Positions 1 through 10,121 of a DNA stretch of 64,000 bases are shown here, one piece after another (positions within the stretch are counted from its first letter, which is position 1; each line of letters begins with the position of its first letter). The stretch comes from Austropuccinia psidii. Its lineage: Eukaryota; Basidiomycota; Pucciniomycetes; Pucciniales; Sphaerophragmiaceae. The DNA is taken from contig JALGQZ010000015.1 of NCBI GenBank assembly GCA_023105745.1, positions 22,487,499-22,551,498 of the forward strand. Direction: 5' to 3'. The notes under the pieces are model-generated. The model was given only the letters and a program-made list of their open reading frames with translations, had not been told where the DNA came from and made no database searches. Position numbers and translations under genes: made by a program.

Positions 1-3000
1 CTCCCGGGCTCGAAGCTTGACAATCCCAGAGCAGAGCAGTGATCATGATGCTGCCCTTTGCTAAGGGATTTAGTTAGTATGTCGGCAGGCATAAGCGCTG
101 TGGAGATGTATTTGACATCAATAACGCCTTCTTCCAATAACTGACGACACCAGTGAAGACGCAGCTTGATGTGTCTAGTACGATGTTGATAGAGAGGATT
201 CTTGAGAAGAGCCAGGGCTCCTTGATTGTCACAGAACAGACTGGCTTTGACAGAAAGTGCAAGATCAGATACTAGTTCCAGAAGCCAGCATACGTCCTGG
301 CAACAAGTAGAGATAGATCGGTACTCCGCTTCAGTAGAGGAGAGAGCAACCACCTCTTGCTTGGTGGTTTTCCATCCTACCAGACCATAAAGAAAGATGC
401 AACTTCCAGAAAAAGATCTTGAGTCGTAGTTTGACCCCCAATCAGAGTCACAGTAGGCGATAATGGAGGAGCTATCATCTCTTCTTCCCAGCCACAGCCC
501 CCAAGTACTGGTCCCTTTTAAATAACGGAGAACGTGCTTGAAAGCCAATTCATGTTCGTAAGAAGGTAGGGAAAGGAACTGAGACAGGCACGAGGCCGAG
601 TACGCCAAATCGGGCCTAGTACAGGCGACTAAGTAATTGAGGAGGCCAACAGCTCTTCGATAGTGAGTTTTGGCAGGCTCAGACCCAGTGTTTGTAAGCG
701 GAAGCAACCTTGAAGAGGGTACTTGAGGAGTGGAGACGGTTTTGCATGACATCATGTCAAAAGACTCTAGTAAAGTATTTACATAAAGTTCTTGGCTGAG
801 AAAAACAACACGATCTATTCGATTTCTAGTAACCTTCATTCCGAGTACATAGCACAGCTCGCCTAGATCTTTCATGTCGAATACAGAAGAAGTTTGAGTC
901 CGAAAGTCATCGAGATTTGTGCCGCCGATGACCAAGTCGTCAACATGTAAGAAGACAAAGCAAGGATTTGTAGAATTTTTAATAAATAGACACGGATCAG
1001 CAGCAGAGGGACGAAACCCTGCTCTGACAAAGAATTCCTTAATTTTGAGATACCAATTTCTGGGGATTTGTTTGAGCCCGTAGAGGGATTTCTTTAATTT
1101 CAAGCAAACAGGGCCAGACCGAAGGCTTCTGTATCCTTCAGGAAGCCGAATAAAGAGATCTTCATCGAGGTCGCCATGAAGAAAGGCGGTTTTCACATCC
1201 ATTTGATGAAGATCAAAATCGTGGTAAGCACAGTACCCCAAAAGAAAACGGAGGGTGGAAAGCCTCCCAGTTGGCGCAAAAGTTTCGTGAAAGTCAAGGT
1301 TTTCAACCTGTAGAAACCCTCGAACACAGAGACGAGCTTTTCTTTCTATAACATTGCCGAGGGCATTGGTCTTCTCTCTGAATACCCAAGTGGTATCAAG
1401 AAGGCGAAGATTCTTTTGGAGTTCAACTTCCTCTAGAACTTTATGTCTCTCAAGACTAGCAAACTCATTCTGCACCGCAAGTAGCCAGTCACTGGATTCC
1501 GAGGAGGACACGGCCTCCCTGAAGGAGGAAGGAGCTTTATTAACCACCGCCCCAGCAAAGCGATCAGGAGGTTTGCGTGAATGACCACCGCCCAAAATAT
1601 GCTTGTCGGAGATGTTGGAGTCGATATTAAGAGGTGCTTCCACAGGTACTGTATCATAGGTCCATCCCTTAGGCAAAGAACCACCATCTTCTAGGGTAGA
1701 GACAGATTTCGGATGCGCAGCCAGAGGAGGACCAACTGAAGAGGCATCTTCCACCGAAGGTATCGGTGGGGTACTGGTGTAAGTGGGAGTAGCTTGAGGC
1801 TCGGCTGGAGTATCCTCAGGAATGGCCTCTTCTGAAATGTCAGGCTCTCTGGCACGGAATTGATCACTACAATCAGAGGAGAAGTTGAACAAGGGCATTG
1901 AAGGTAAGAGGAGGGGCTCTTGGACAGAGGGTGAAAGCGTGAGAGAGTGAGAGGGCCAGAACGCTTCTTCGTCTTTGAAGATGCAATCGTGAGATATATG
2001 AACATAGCCAGTCTTAGGATCAAAGAGCCGATAATTACGGTGCCCTTCTTGAATGCCGACAAGCATACACAAGGTTCCTGTGGGACCAATTTTTGATTTA
2101 CGCCTAGGTTTTGGAGAATTCATGATAGCCGTGCACCCAAAAGGATGCAAGCCATCAAGATGAAGGGCCACAGATGAGTCCCACTTGCTTAGTGGAGCAA
2201 CAAAGTCCAGAGTAGAGACTGGGGTCCTGTTTAGAAGAAATGCTGCCATGGCCGACGCTTCTCCCCACCATTCAGAGGGAACACAATTGTCGAACATCAT
2301 AACACGGATGCGTTCAAGTAATGACCGATTGCCCCTTTCAGCAATTGGATTTTGCTGTGGGGTATAGGGAGCTGTTGGGAGATGGAGAATGCCTTTAAGA
2401 TCGAAGAGGTTTCTGAATTTTGCATTGACAAATTCACCACCATTATCAGACACAACAGTTTTGATTCTTCGTTCTTTCAAGTTTTCAACAAGATTCTGAA
2501 ATTTAACAAAGGAATCAAAACACTCGGACTTGGCGCTGAGAAGATAGACAAATCTCATATGACTATAACCATCAATTATTTGGAAAATATATTTATTGCC
2601 GCCTCGAGAAGCTGGTGAGATAGGGCCGCATAGGTCCATATGGACAACATCCAAGACATTGTGAGGTGATGGAAGAGTGCCGGAGAATGGTAATCGATGA
2701 GATTTAGCCAGAGAGCAAGACTCACAGCTCAAGTTGGAGAAGTCAACATCAGGCATCATCTTGGAGGCTATTCGGTTATTGGGATGTCCTAAGGTTTTAT
2801 GAATAATGAGAGGAATTTTCGCTGAAGAGGAAAGAGCAACGTTGGAGATAGGAGTGTCGATGAGTAAGACATTGTTTTCAATCTTAGTAGATAGGATGAG
2901 GCTGCCATTTCGATCAAAAAGATTGGCACCACCCTTGAACCCTTTAAGGGTGGCACCTTTGTTAAGAAAAGGGCCTAATGAGACCAAGACAGAGGAGGCC

Positions 3001-3003
3001 GAG
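1..3003 (-). CDS. Copia Pol: integrase, reverse transcriptase, RNase H (C-terminus cut by window edge)
   Basis: This polyprotein integrates and copies the element inside virus-like particles. The order seen is an integrase zinc finger (HKTLGHP followed by CESC), a catalytic core with HMDLCGP, then DNGGE (about 2436-2450) and a glutamate in PIAERGN. Next comes RT with DVKTAFLHGDL, KKSLYGLKQ and the catalytic HVDDL (about 933-947), and RNase H with CDSDWGS (about 432-455), SSTEAEY and RTRHIKL. There are no in-frame stops. The frame is offset from that of gag-protease: homology leaves the gag frame near 2995-3005 and resumes one base further along (+1). That offset is either a programmed shift or a single indel. 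The remaining C-terminal tail lies off the window. Confidence 0.92.
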
Positions 3004-4033
3004 GAACCACTAGGGAATTGGGAATTGAGATCTTCCCAGTGGTAGTATTTAAATGGAAGGTGCCTTCCGAAGTGACTTTCATGTCGCTTCCGTTGGCAGC
3101 AAGAAGTATTTCCTTTGATGGTGAGATATTGGAGAAGAGATCAGAAGTGGGAGCTATGGTGTTGGAGCTGCCACTGTCAAGAACTGGCTTGTTCGAAACA
3201 CTATTTACATTGTTGCAGACAGCCAGGGCAGAGCCTACTACTGGTTGGCTCTTATCGTTTCTTCTGCGATGGTAGGCTTCTCTTTTCTCAGGAAATAGTT
3301 GAAAACAGTCGCTTTCTGAATGATTAGCTAAAGGATTATGTTTTCCTTTGTGACAGAGCTCCTTCTTTGGTTTGGAGCGCAGTTGAAGAGCCAAAGAGGT
3401 TTGTTCATCAGTACCGGATCGCCTTAGTATATCAAGTTCGATTTCTTTAAATAATTCTTCCACAGTGGGAATCTTAGCTGAGACTTTGATAGAATGAAAG
3501 ACAGCAGTGGAGACATGTCTGCAGGTTTCAGGAAGAAGCCGAAGTACATAGAATGCAAGAACCTGTACCATGATATCAGCAGCAAAAAGGCTAGGAGAGA
3601 GTCCTCTAAGAAGTTTAAGAGTAGAACGAAAGGAGGAAATAGCCTCAGATAAGGCAGAGGAGGAAGGTGGAAACTTGATGCTAAATAGTTTTCCAAAGTG
3701 GGAAGCAATGTTTTCACCGGAAGAGGAGGCATAATGCTCCTTAATGCTGTTCCAAAGTTGGTATGGTTCTTCATCTTCGTTGGAGACAAATTTATCGTAA
3801 TTTTCATCATCAAGATGTCCCACTATAAAGTAGTAGACCATTTCTTTCTTTTTGAGATAAATAGGATCTATTTTTGCAGTGCTAGGAGGTTCAAGTAGCA
3901 TGTCCCTGAGATTCCTCATGCCGAGAGATGAGACGATTCCTCTTTGCCATGTGAAGAAATTAGAGGAGTTTAATTTTTCCAATCCTCGAATATCAGAGAG
4001 AGAGGAAATAGGTTGGTTTAATGATTCATTCAT
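2975..4033 (-). CDS. Copia Gag and protease
   Basis: I take the start at the ATG at 4033-4031 (MNESLNQPISS), downstream of the primer-binding site; the same frame is open further upstream but only through the LTR. The N-terminal half is a UBN2-like Copia Gag: LEKLNSSNFFTWQRG, a helical capsid region, then VEELFKEIELDILRRS. A knuckle-like stretch with LCHKGKHNPLANHSESDC and a trailing FxLxPEKR corresponds to the fungal Copia nucleocapsid, though its cysteine spacing is not the classic CX2CX4HX4C. The retropepsin motif VLDSGSSNTI follows. The frame ends in a stop at about 2975 just after the protease core, so protease is fused to Gag and integrase lies in the +1 frame. Confidence 0.88.
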   Translation of the reverse strand: MNESLNQPISSLSDIRGLEKLNSSNFFTWQRGIVSSLGMRNLRDMLLEPPSTAKIDPIYLKKKEMVYYFIVGHLDDENYDKFVSNEDEEPYQLWNSIKEHYASSSGENIASHFGKLFSIKFPPSSSALSEAISSFRSTLKLLRGLSPSLFAADIMVQVLAFYVLRLLPETCRHVSTAVFHSIKVSAKIPTVEELFKEIELDILRRSGTDEQTSLALQLRSKPKKELCHKGKHNPLANHSESDCFQLFPEKREAYHRRRNDKSQPVVGSALAVCNNVNSVSNKPVLDSGSSNTIAPTSDLFSNISPSKEILLAANGSDMKVTSEGTFHLNTTTGKISIPNSLVVPRPPLSWSH

Positions 4034-4125
4034 ACTGAATTTTGTTTCAGATAAGTGTTGAGAGGTTTTTTTTGTTTTTTTTTTTGATCCAAAGGTTCTA
4101 CTTATTCTTTTATTGTTCTGACGGC

Positions 4126-4140
4126 GCTGGGCCCATAACC
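4126..4140 (-). other. Copia primer-binding site matching the anticodon arm of initiator tRNA-Met
   Basis: The plus strand reads GCTGGGCCCATAACC, the anticodon stem-loop of eukaryotic initiator tRNA-Met (loop CAT). Its complement directly abuts the LTR end, as a PBS should. Drosophila copia and yeast Ty5 are known to prime from a cleaved half of tRNA-iMet in this way. The match is visible; the priming mechanism is inferred. Confidence 0.8.
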
Positions 4141-4287
4141 TGAAGATGCTCAAGGAATAAAGTACGATCAGATAAAAGAGAATAAGAAAACAGAGAAGTT
4201 GGATTGCAAGAAGAGAGCATACCTGAAGATGCTCAAGGAATAAAGTACGATCAGATAAAAGAGAATAAGAAAACAGAGAAGTTGGAT
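4138..4287 (-). repeat. Imperfect tandem duplication in the Copia LTR (67 bp, offset 83)
   Basis: Positions 4138-4204 and 4221-4287 are the same 67 bases, separated by 16 bases. The duplicated segment begins with ACC, three bases of the PBS, and then the LTR end, so the duplication spans the LTR/PBS border. It may have arisen by slippage during minus-strand strong-stop synthesis. Confidence 0.85.
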
Positions 4288-4386
4288 GAGAGCACAACTT
4301 CTCTGCTAAGATACATGATTTATATAGCTTAAGAAACGAAGTACAATGAACAAAAAGTATATACAATAGGTAGACAACAGGTAACA
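4141..4386 (-). repeat. 5' LTR of the Copia element
   Basis: Read on the minus strand the LTR starts TGTTACC and ends CTTCA directly before the primer-binding site, so it has TG...CA ends and is 246 bp long. It contains a TATA box and an internal 67 bp duplication. Its partner is beyond the left edge, so the pair cannot be compared for age. Confidence 0.8.
4319..4326 (-). promoter_or_regulatory. TATA box of the Copia 5' LTR
   Basis: The minus strand reads TATATAAA about 60 bases into the LTR, where a Copia U3 promoter is expected. This is position-based inference. Confidence 0.5.
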
Positions 4387-6490
4387 ATTGCCTGGTTTAG
4401 TAAAGGAGTAATTCCGCTGCTCTGGCTTTAGTTACGACTGACTTAGTCTAGTCAAGAAGAGAAAAATCCAGTAACTAGTCTTTAATAGATACGAGGATGA
4501 GAAGGAATATGAGTACGTTGATAATCATCTCTCAAAAGTTTTTTTTGGGATGTTAATGTTGATCTATTGACTTCTGAATATCGAATTGTTTTTTTTCAGT
4601 AAACAGTTCTAAAATTTGCCTATTCACCTGTTTGGCTTTTGGTAGCTCACGATAACTTCATTTATATAATTACATGACTATGTCATTTCTGACTTTACGT
4701 TTTATGTTTTTTATTTCTAGAAATTCAGCCTCAAAAGAGCTATTATGAAACGAAATCTGACGACTGTGGTCTTAATGAATCCTCCTGGTGGGGAGAGACC
4801 TGTAAGCTGGTGTAACTACTAAATTTTCTGTGGCATTCTAAATGGATATTTTAAATCTGATTCCCATATTTTATTGGCTTGATGTTACAGATTATTAAAT
4901 AATTTGTTTTTTCCTTTGCGAAACATAGTTTTATGGAGAATTGAGAAAAGGTAAGACGTATATTTTGGTATCTGGAATTATCTTTTCATACGAAATGAAC
5001 TAAAATAGATAAATTATTTTATTAATTTCTGCAAAGGACTGCGATTATTTTTGACGAAAATTTATTGTTCTCTCATTTTGATCTTTGAAATTTATTGTTT
5101 TTGATATTGCAAAGAATTTTTTTTATGAAATCTATTTGAATTAAGTGAGTCGTGAGGAATAAATGGAATGAGCTTTGGGGAAATAGCCTTTTTTTTATAG
5201 AAAGAAATGAAAAATTACAGCCAAAGATGAATAGAAATATCCGTGAGACCAATAAAACTATGAAACTGAATGTTCAAGAAATCTGAATACATAGGAATTC
5301 AAGTCCAATGAACTGATGAGCTCAACATTTCAATGCATGAAGCTCTTAAGAATTCAGGGAAAAGCACTTCGTTTTAAGTACAAAATCATTGAGTTTAAAA
5401 TAAATAGGAAGTCTTAGTAATGTCGAATACACTGGCTTAATAAAATGCCTTAATAGCAGATAAGTTGTCGATCCCTGTTTACCACTTTATGGATTATGAA
5501 ATACCAGTTCTAACTACGTCTATATTTCTTTCATTGCTTGTCTTCCTTTTTATTTCCTTAGGCTCCTTGGTCACTGCGTCACTCCTCTGTCCTTAGTCCA
5601 TCGGGTAAGACATGTTGTATTGCATCTTAAAGTTTTCCTTCTTTCTTTTCAAGGATTAGGACACCAGATAACCCATGTTTGAAACTTGTCCCATTTTCAG
5701 CTGGTTATGGCAGAGCTCAATGTAGAGATAAAAAGAGATGGAAAATGCATCCATCAGTTACATAGAATAGGAATAAAGAATGGAAAGTTTCACTTTTCCC
5801 CAAAGCTCCCTTTGAATTTGTCTAGCTAATGAAACTCCTGCAGAAAATGACACTAAGAGCCCAACGAGGTAAAATGGCACTTTCTTCACTTAGAATCAAC
5901 TGCATTGTGAATATTTCTCAAATATTTTATACCAGCTTAAGGAAGGATCCCACCAACATTTCGAAACTGGTGCAAGAGTACTACCCACAAAATCTCATTG
6001 AGAACCATTCCTCATATCTTTCCAAAATATTTTTTACGAAACACAATGTCTTTTATTATTGAAGCCAACAAAAAACTACAATTTCTCTTTTCAGGAATGA
6101 CAATAACACCTACATTATTGAACGAACTCAAATACCTCGAAGAAATTTATCATATCTTGTGGAGAAATGAAATAGACCCCGAAAAATCTCTCTATCTTCG
6201 AAAAATTGAAACAAAAATCTCAATCAATAGATAATTCAAGTGAATATTCATTAAATTCATATGGAGTTCGAGTATCCCACGTTTAGCTACCCCACTACTT
6301 CCCGAAACTGAAATTATCTCTACGCGTTGATTCTCTAGACAGAAATTTAATAATATTAGGTTGGGGTGTGAAGCCAACTTACAAGCTGATGTAAAGATAA
6401 ACCAGCCTTTTTAAGGTCATTTAAGAGATATAATCATTATATCTCATATTTAGAATTCATGAGTGGTAGTTTTAAATTATACGAGTAAAA
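4387..6490. other. Host-like DNA with exon-like islands next to the Copia element
   Basis: CpG dinucleotides are frequent here (11 in 4381-4980) and fall off after about 6490, which suggests single-copy host DNA rather than old repeat. Several short blocks are framed by good splice signals on the plus strand (see the separate candidate gene). Further on, 5829-6062 and 5998-6234 hold short open frames with protein-like composition, for example NELKYLEEIYHILWRNEI, and an acceptor-like ctcttttcag at 6085-6094. I do not recognise the product. The Copia element ends only 100 to 200 bases from the first block. Confidence 0.45.
4600..5829 (+). CDS. Candidate spliced host gene fragment, product unknown
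   Basis: Five blocks are bounded by splice-like signals: 4600-4641 (after ttttttttcag, before gtagct), 4721-4801 (after ttatttctag, before gtaagc), 4929-4950 (after aaacatag, before gtaaga), 5562-5604 (after tttccttag, before gtaaga), and 5701-5829 (after ccattttcag, ending TAA). One phase stays open through all five and ends with the peptide LPLNLSS. Upstream at about 4491-4538 is another acidic open stretch (YEDEKEYEYVDNHLSK). I recognise no family, and another open phase exists for the last two blocks, so exon boundaries and frame are tentative. The 5' part of such a gene would lie beyond the Copia insertion. Confidence 0.3.
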
Positions 6491-7949
6491 AAAGAATTCC
6501 TTCTCAAACATGAAAAAAACTAATTTTACCCAGCTTTTGGCAATCTAACCCCAGGATATTGAAAAAGAATGTTTCCTAAACAGAAGGTAAACCAACCTAA
6601 GTGTACAGGTTTCTCACTGAGTAAAGCTGTCCAAATTCTATTCAAACCATTTTTCCCACCTGTTATAAGGAAGCTAAAAAATTCTTATGCAAAGCACTTT
6701 GGCCCTATTGACAGTGCTGGAAACCTAGGGTACTAATATGAACTTAGAGTATGCATTAGATATATTTGTTTTCTATGGCCCAGATTTGTGAAAGGAAGGT
6801 CTGGAAAATGACAAATTTTACAAAATTCCATTCAGAAGGTTCTAAATCAAGCCAAAAAAAGAATTCAGCCTTAAGGCAGAAACTGGAAGTAAATTGAAAA
6901 GTGAAAATTACAACTGCATATATGACACCCTGAGGTTAGGTTCCTGCTACATGTCTATGGCCTTGATGACTTATTATGGAAAGAGGAGGTGAGAGCCACC
7001 ACCTAAATTTCAACCCTCATTCCTAAAAGATATTTTGGTATATTAACCCCTCACCCCAATTGGTTCAAATGAGGATCATCTCAAATAAATAATAGGACTT
7101 TTGGACTTTTATGCCTGTACTTAAATACTATTCAAAGAGGAAATAACTGAGAAAAAGGATCACAAGGGGTCTTCCTTTAATATTGGGTGGGACAAGAGGC
7201 ATACAAAAATGTAAAGAGTAATACAGGAAATTATAAAATGACCCACCATTCTAAATTTGAAAATGACACTTTTACAATGAAGTTCGCAAAAGACACCAAT
7301 TACTTCCTGATTTCACTACTTTCAGGATTTCTCTATGAAACAGTAAGGAAGCTACAAAGTCTGTGAGTAGCATTTTTGAAGGATGGGGAGATTTGTAAAT
7401 GAAAAAGGTCACATTAAATCTAATCTGGGGAATAAATAGGTCCTCTTTGTCTTCCAATATGAATTAGGAAAGCTTCCACCCCAAAAAGACAAGTTCTGTC
7501 CCTAGAATCTGATGAAGACTTTCTATGGCCTCATCTGTGCTTCTGGATCCACATATGGGTTGTTTCTGATCCATTAACAGTGAACACCTCTTTCAGGGAA
7601 CAAATCAGTACAATTGAGATATCTGTGACACATTGGAACCTGCACATAAAATGTCTATGAGGTGATATGTAGTCATATTAGATGTAGTACTCTTTTATGA
7701 ACTTTGTAATGGGTCATGATGGGGGTATATCTTTGTATGGATCTTCTATACCAAATTGTGGTTTTGAAATATTTCAGCCCAAGTCATTTTTGGAGATAAT
7801 GATTGTGTAGTGAATATATGAGCTGGATGTTCGAGTCATAATGGACCTTATGATGATAGAAGAATTACAACTCATGAATAACTCCATGCTCTTGTGCCTG
7901 TTTGGCTTGATTTAAGATACATGATAGCTTTACTATGTGACAATGCTAA
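6491..7949. other. AT-rich stretch, no supported feature
   Basis: This stretch is CpG-poor like the decayed repeats, and no frame longer than about 60 codons looks like protein. It shares no obvious sequence with the other LTRs in the window. It is probably an old, unrecognisable repeat. Confidence 0.4.
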
Positions 7950-8104
7950 TTAATTGATGATGAGGTCCTTTTCCAGCATAGAAGGCCTGATTTTATTGCT
8001 TTTGTTACTGTGAGGGGCTGTTAAGCTCTTCACACATCTGAAGAGGTAAATTATTCATTATGGAGGTTGGATTGTGGTTTTTTACTATCAATTCTGATTT
8101 AAGC
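7950..8104 (-). repeat. E3 3' LTR, left piece (before the E1 insertion)
   Basis: This piece matches 29105-29261 of the E3 5' LTR (gatgatgaggtcctttt..., actatcaattctgat...). It ends in taagc, the target-site copy of E1. The expected TGTCAG start of the LTR is not found to the left, so the outer end is deleted or too diverged to see. Confidence 0.65.
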
Positions 8105-9517
8105 TGTCAGCCTGTGACTCAAAACCAGAGCACAAGCATGATAGCCAAATACCATAAACCAATGGTAAAGCTAAGATACCACCAAAGCATGGAGCTGAGA
8201 CAAACCAGCTCAAAAGGTATCAAAAGAAAGAGGAAACTCACCTTTTTCCATCTATAAAAGTCCCATAATGATAGGGAAAATAATAACAAATTTATTCCTG
8301 CTTAAAGTTGTTTCTGAGCATAAACCTTAACTTTCACCTCCCATCTGAAATCTAGAGGAAGAGGTTTAACCCTGGAGAATGGGTATTCAAATTGAAGCTC
8401 TAAGTCAGGGCTATCAAATGGTACTAGGAAAATTGAGCTAACACCAAAACCACAGAAGTTATGGCCAAAATAAGGTCAAAAAATGGTGAATAAAATATTC
8501 ACCCCTCATCTAGCTTCTACAGTTTTAGTGTATGAGACTTAAAGTGGGGTCTCTTTGGAAAGATCACGATCACGGCTATCTGATGATGCTATTCATTTCC
8601 ACATATCTCTTCCAGAAAGAAAGTCACAGAGCAAAGAAGGTCGATATAGATATTGAAAAAATCAAATATCTGAATAACAAAGTTGAACAAGGCATACCTT
8701 TGCCATATTTCGTATTAACCATGGCAAATGAGGTACAATTGTGTATATCTCATCAAGGGATACACAATGAATGATTTTTGAGCTCAATATCTCAAAATAT
8801 GACAGAGATATAGCAATTTTAAGGTTAAAATCACACAATTGGGCCAATACACCTTTTCTGTGGCATAATATCCCATAGCCAGATTATGAGTTGTCAAATG
8901 GGCAAAGAATCATTTTCATAATTCAATAACTCATAGTTCATTCAATACTGGGGTCCAATACAGGTTCTGTACATAATTCTATGTGTCATACAGGTCAGAA
9001 GAGGGCTGGGTGGTCCCCAGATCAAATTTTTCACCCTGCATTGGTGAAAACTGCTGAGATGTCATTTCAAAGCCACATCTGAGCCCAATACAGAGTATAC
9101 AGGCCTTGTGAAAACCACAAGCCAGTACTCTTAAGTGAAAAATCTTCACTTCATCCACATGAAATTTTCTAGAGGACCTTTTCACCAAATTTCAGGATAA
9201 AAAGGGCCCTTTCTCTTCCCAAAAGAGGAAATTCACCCTGCTCTTGAATTCCTGCATATTAAAGCTTTCAAAACAAGCTATACTCTTGGAAAATAATCAG
9301 GTATGATTATAGTCTGAATTATTGTAAATCTTATTATAAGAAGCCAATTGGTAAAGCTGCCCCCAGGGCTTTCAACAGTGCTCACCACCACTAAATGTTT
9401 TTAGTAAAGCTCTTCATATGAAGAAAAGAACTTTTTCTTATCATTTTATCCATGTCAAAGTCATATTTAAAGTTGTATACACTGTTATTATCACTTTATC
9501 ATAGACTCAGCCTGACA
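8105..9517 (+). repeat. E1 5' LTR (family B)
   Basis: It begins TGTCAGCCTGTGACTC and ends GACTCAGCCTGACA, with a perfect 6 bp terminal inverted repeat inside a longer imperfect one. Related copies are at 22221-23631 (plus) and 54369-55788 and 60609-62046 (minus). Confidence 0.93.
9197..9206 (+). promoter_or_regulatory. TATA-like element in the E1 5' LTR
   Basis: ATAAAAAGGG lies about 77% along the LTR. The same motif is at 23311-23320 in the 3' LTR, and close variants occur in the other LTR families, so it is the likely core promoter. Confidence 0.5.
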
Positions 9518-10121
9518 TTTTGGGGGCCTGGCTGGGTTTTTAAGCATTTTTTTGGACCATTTTCATGCAAAAGTGAGTTTTTCTGTTAAATTTCTTTTAT
9601 TGACACTATTTTTTTTTTTAACATAAAAATAATAAAATAATTCTATTATAGTATATAGTTTTTTTGAGTGGTATATATATTTATATACCACTGTGTTTTT
9701 AATTTTTCACATGGATGATTCTAATTTAATCACCATAAATGTTATGTTGGGAATTTTTTGCATGTTAAAACACTTGAGCCATTAATATTTTTCCTTTTTA
9801 ATTAAAAATAAAACCTCTTTTACTGTAAATGACAGTATTAGAGGAGTGGTTGGGAATATTGATAATTTCAATTTCCCATTACAGAACCACTTCATGTTAC
9901 ACTTCTTAATAAAAAGCTCATCTGTGAGATACTGGTATCAAAAAAGTACACCAGAAATCTGCAAAACAGTATTTTTGGCATGCAATTGATAATTTCAATT
10001 ACAACACCATAATAAAAGGGCATAATATAGAAATATATTGCGCAGAGGCCATTCCTAGACATGAAAACAGCGTTTTAAGAAGTCTTAACTGACATAAGCC
10101 CTCTTTTTCCTCTTTGATTCA
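9518..10121 (+). other. E1 untranslated leader and probable primer-binding site
   Basis: The LTR end is followed by TTTTGGGGGCCTGGC. The inner LTR edge of E3 (minus strand, about 28836) reads ATTTTGGGGGCTGGC and that of E2 (38071) TCTGGGTGCTTGGCC, so a conserved GC-rich block sits where the PBS belongs. I cannot assign a tRNA. The rest is AT-rich leader with no gene; a piece of the same leader recurs at 44787-44930. Confidence 0.55.

Larger units (their letters stand above)
1..4386 (-). mobile_element. Ty1/Copia LTR retrotransposon (5' LTR to RNase H; 3' LTR outside window)
   Basis: The element reads right to left: 5' LTR (4386-4141), primer-binding site, gag-protease, then integrase-RT-RNase H. 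The order integrase before RT is diagnostic of Ty1/Copia. The polymerase frame has no stop from about 3140 to the left edge when scanned codon by codon, so this is a recent insertion. CpG is common in it (18 in positions 1-600), unlike the Ty3 copies further right. The 3' LTR and the second target-site copy lie left of position 1, so the TSD cannot be tested. The sequence right of the LTR is host-like. Confidence 0.93.

Noticed and set aside
4121..4140. tRNA-like sequence (part of an initiator tRNA-Met gene)
   Set aside because: Only the anticodon-arm segment is present, with no D or T arms, and it abuts an LTR end, so it is a primer-binding site and not a tRNA gene.
1..4386. Repeat-induced point mutation of all elements
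   Set aside because: The Copia element and B2 show none, and nonsense codons in element A include non C-to-T changes (GAA to TAA and a Tyr codon to TAA). General CpG decay explains the pattern better.
4034..4387. N-terminal extension of the Copia Gag frame through the LTR
   Set aside because: The frame is open by chance across LTR and PBS; hydrophobic repeat-derived residues there come from the duplicated LTR segment.
9518..9860. Independent repeat family shared with 44787-44930
   Set aside because: Its position right after an LTR shows that it is the untranslated leader of family B elements, not a separate repeat.
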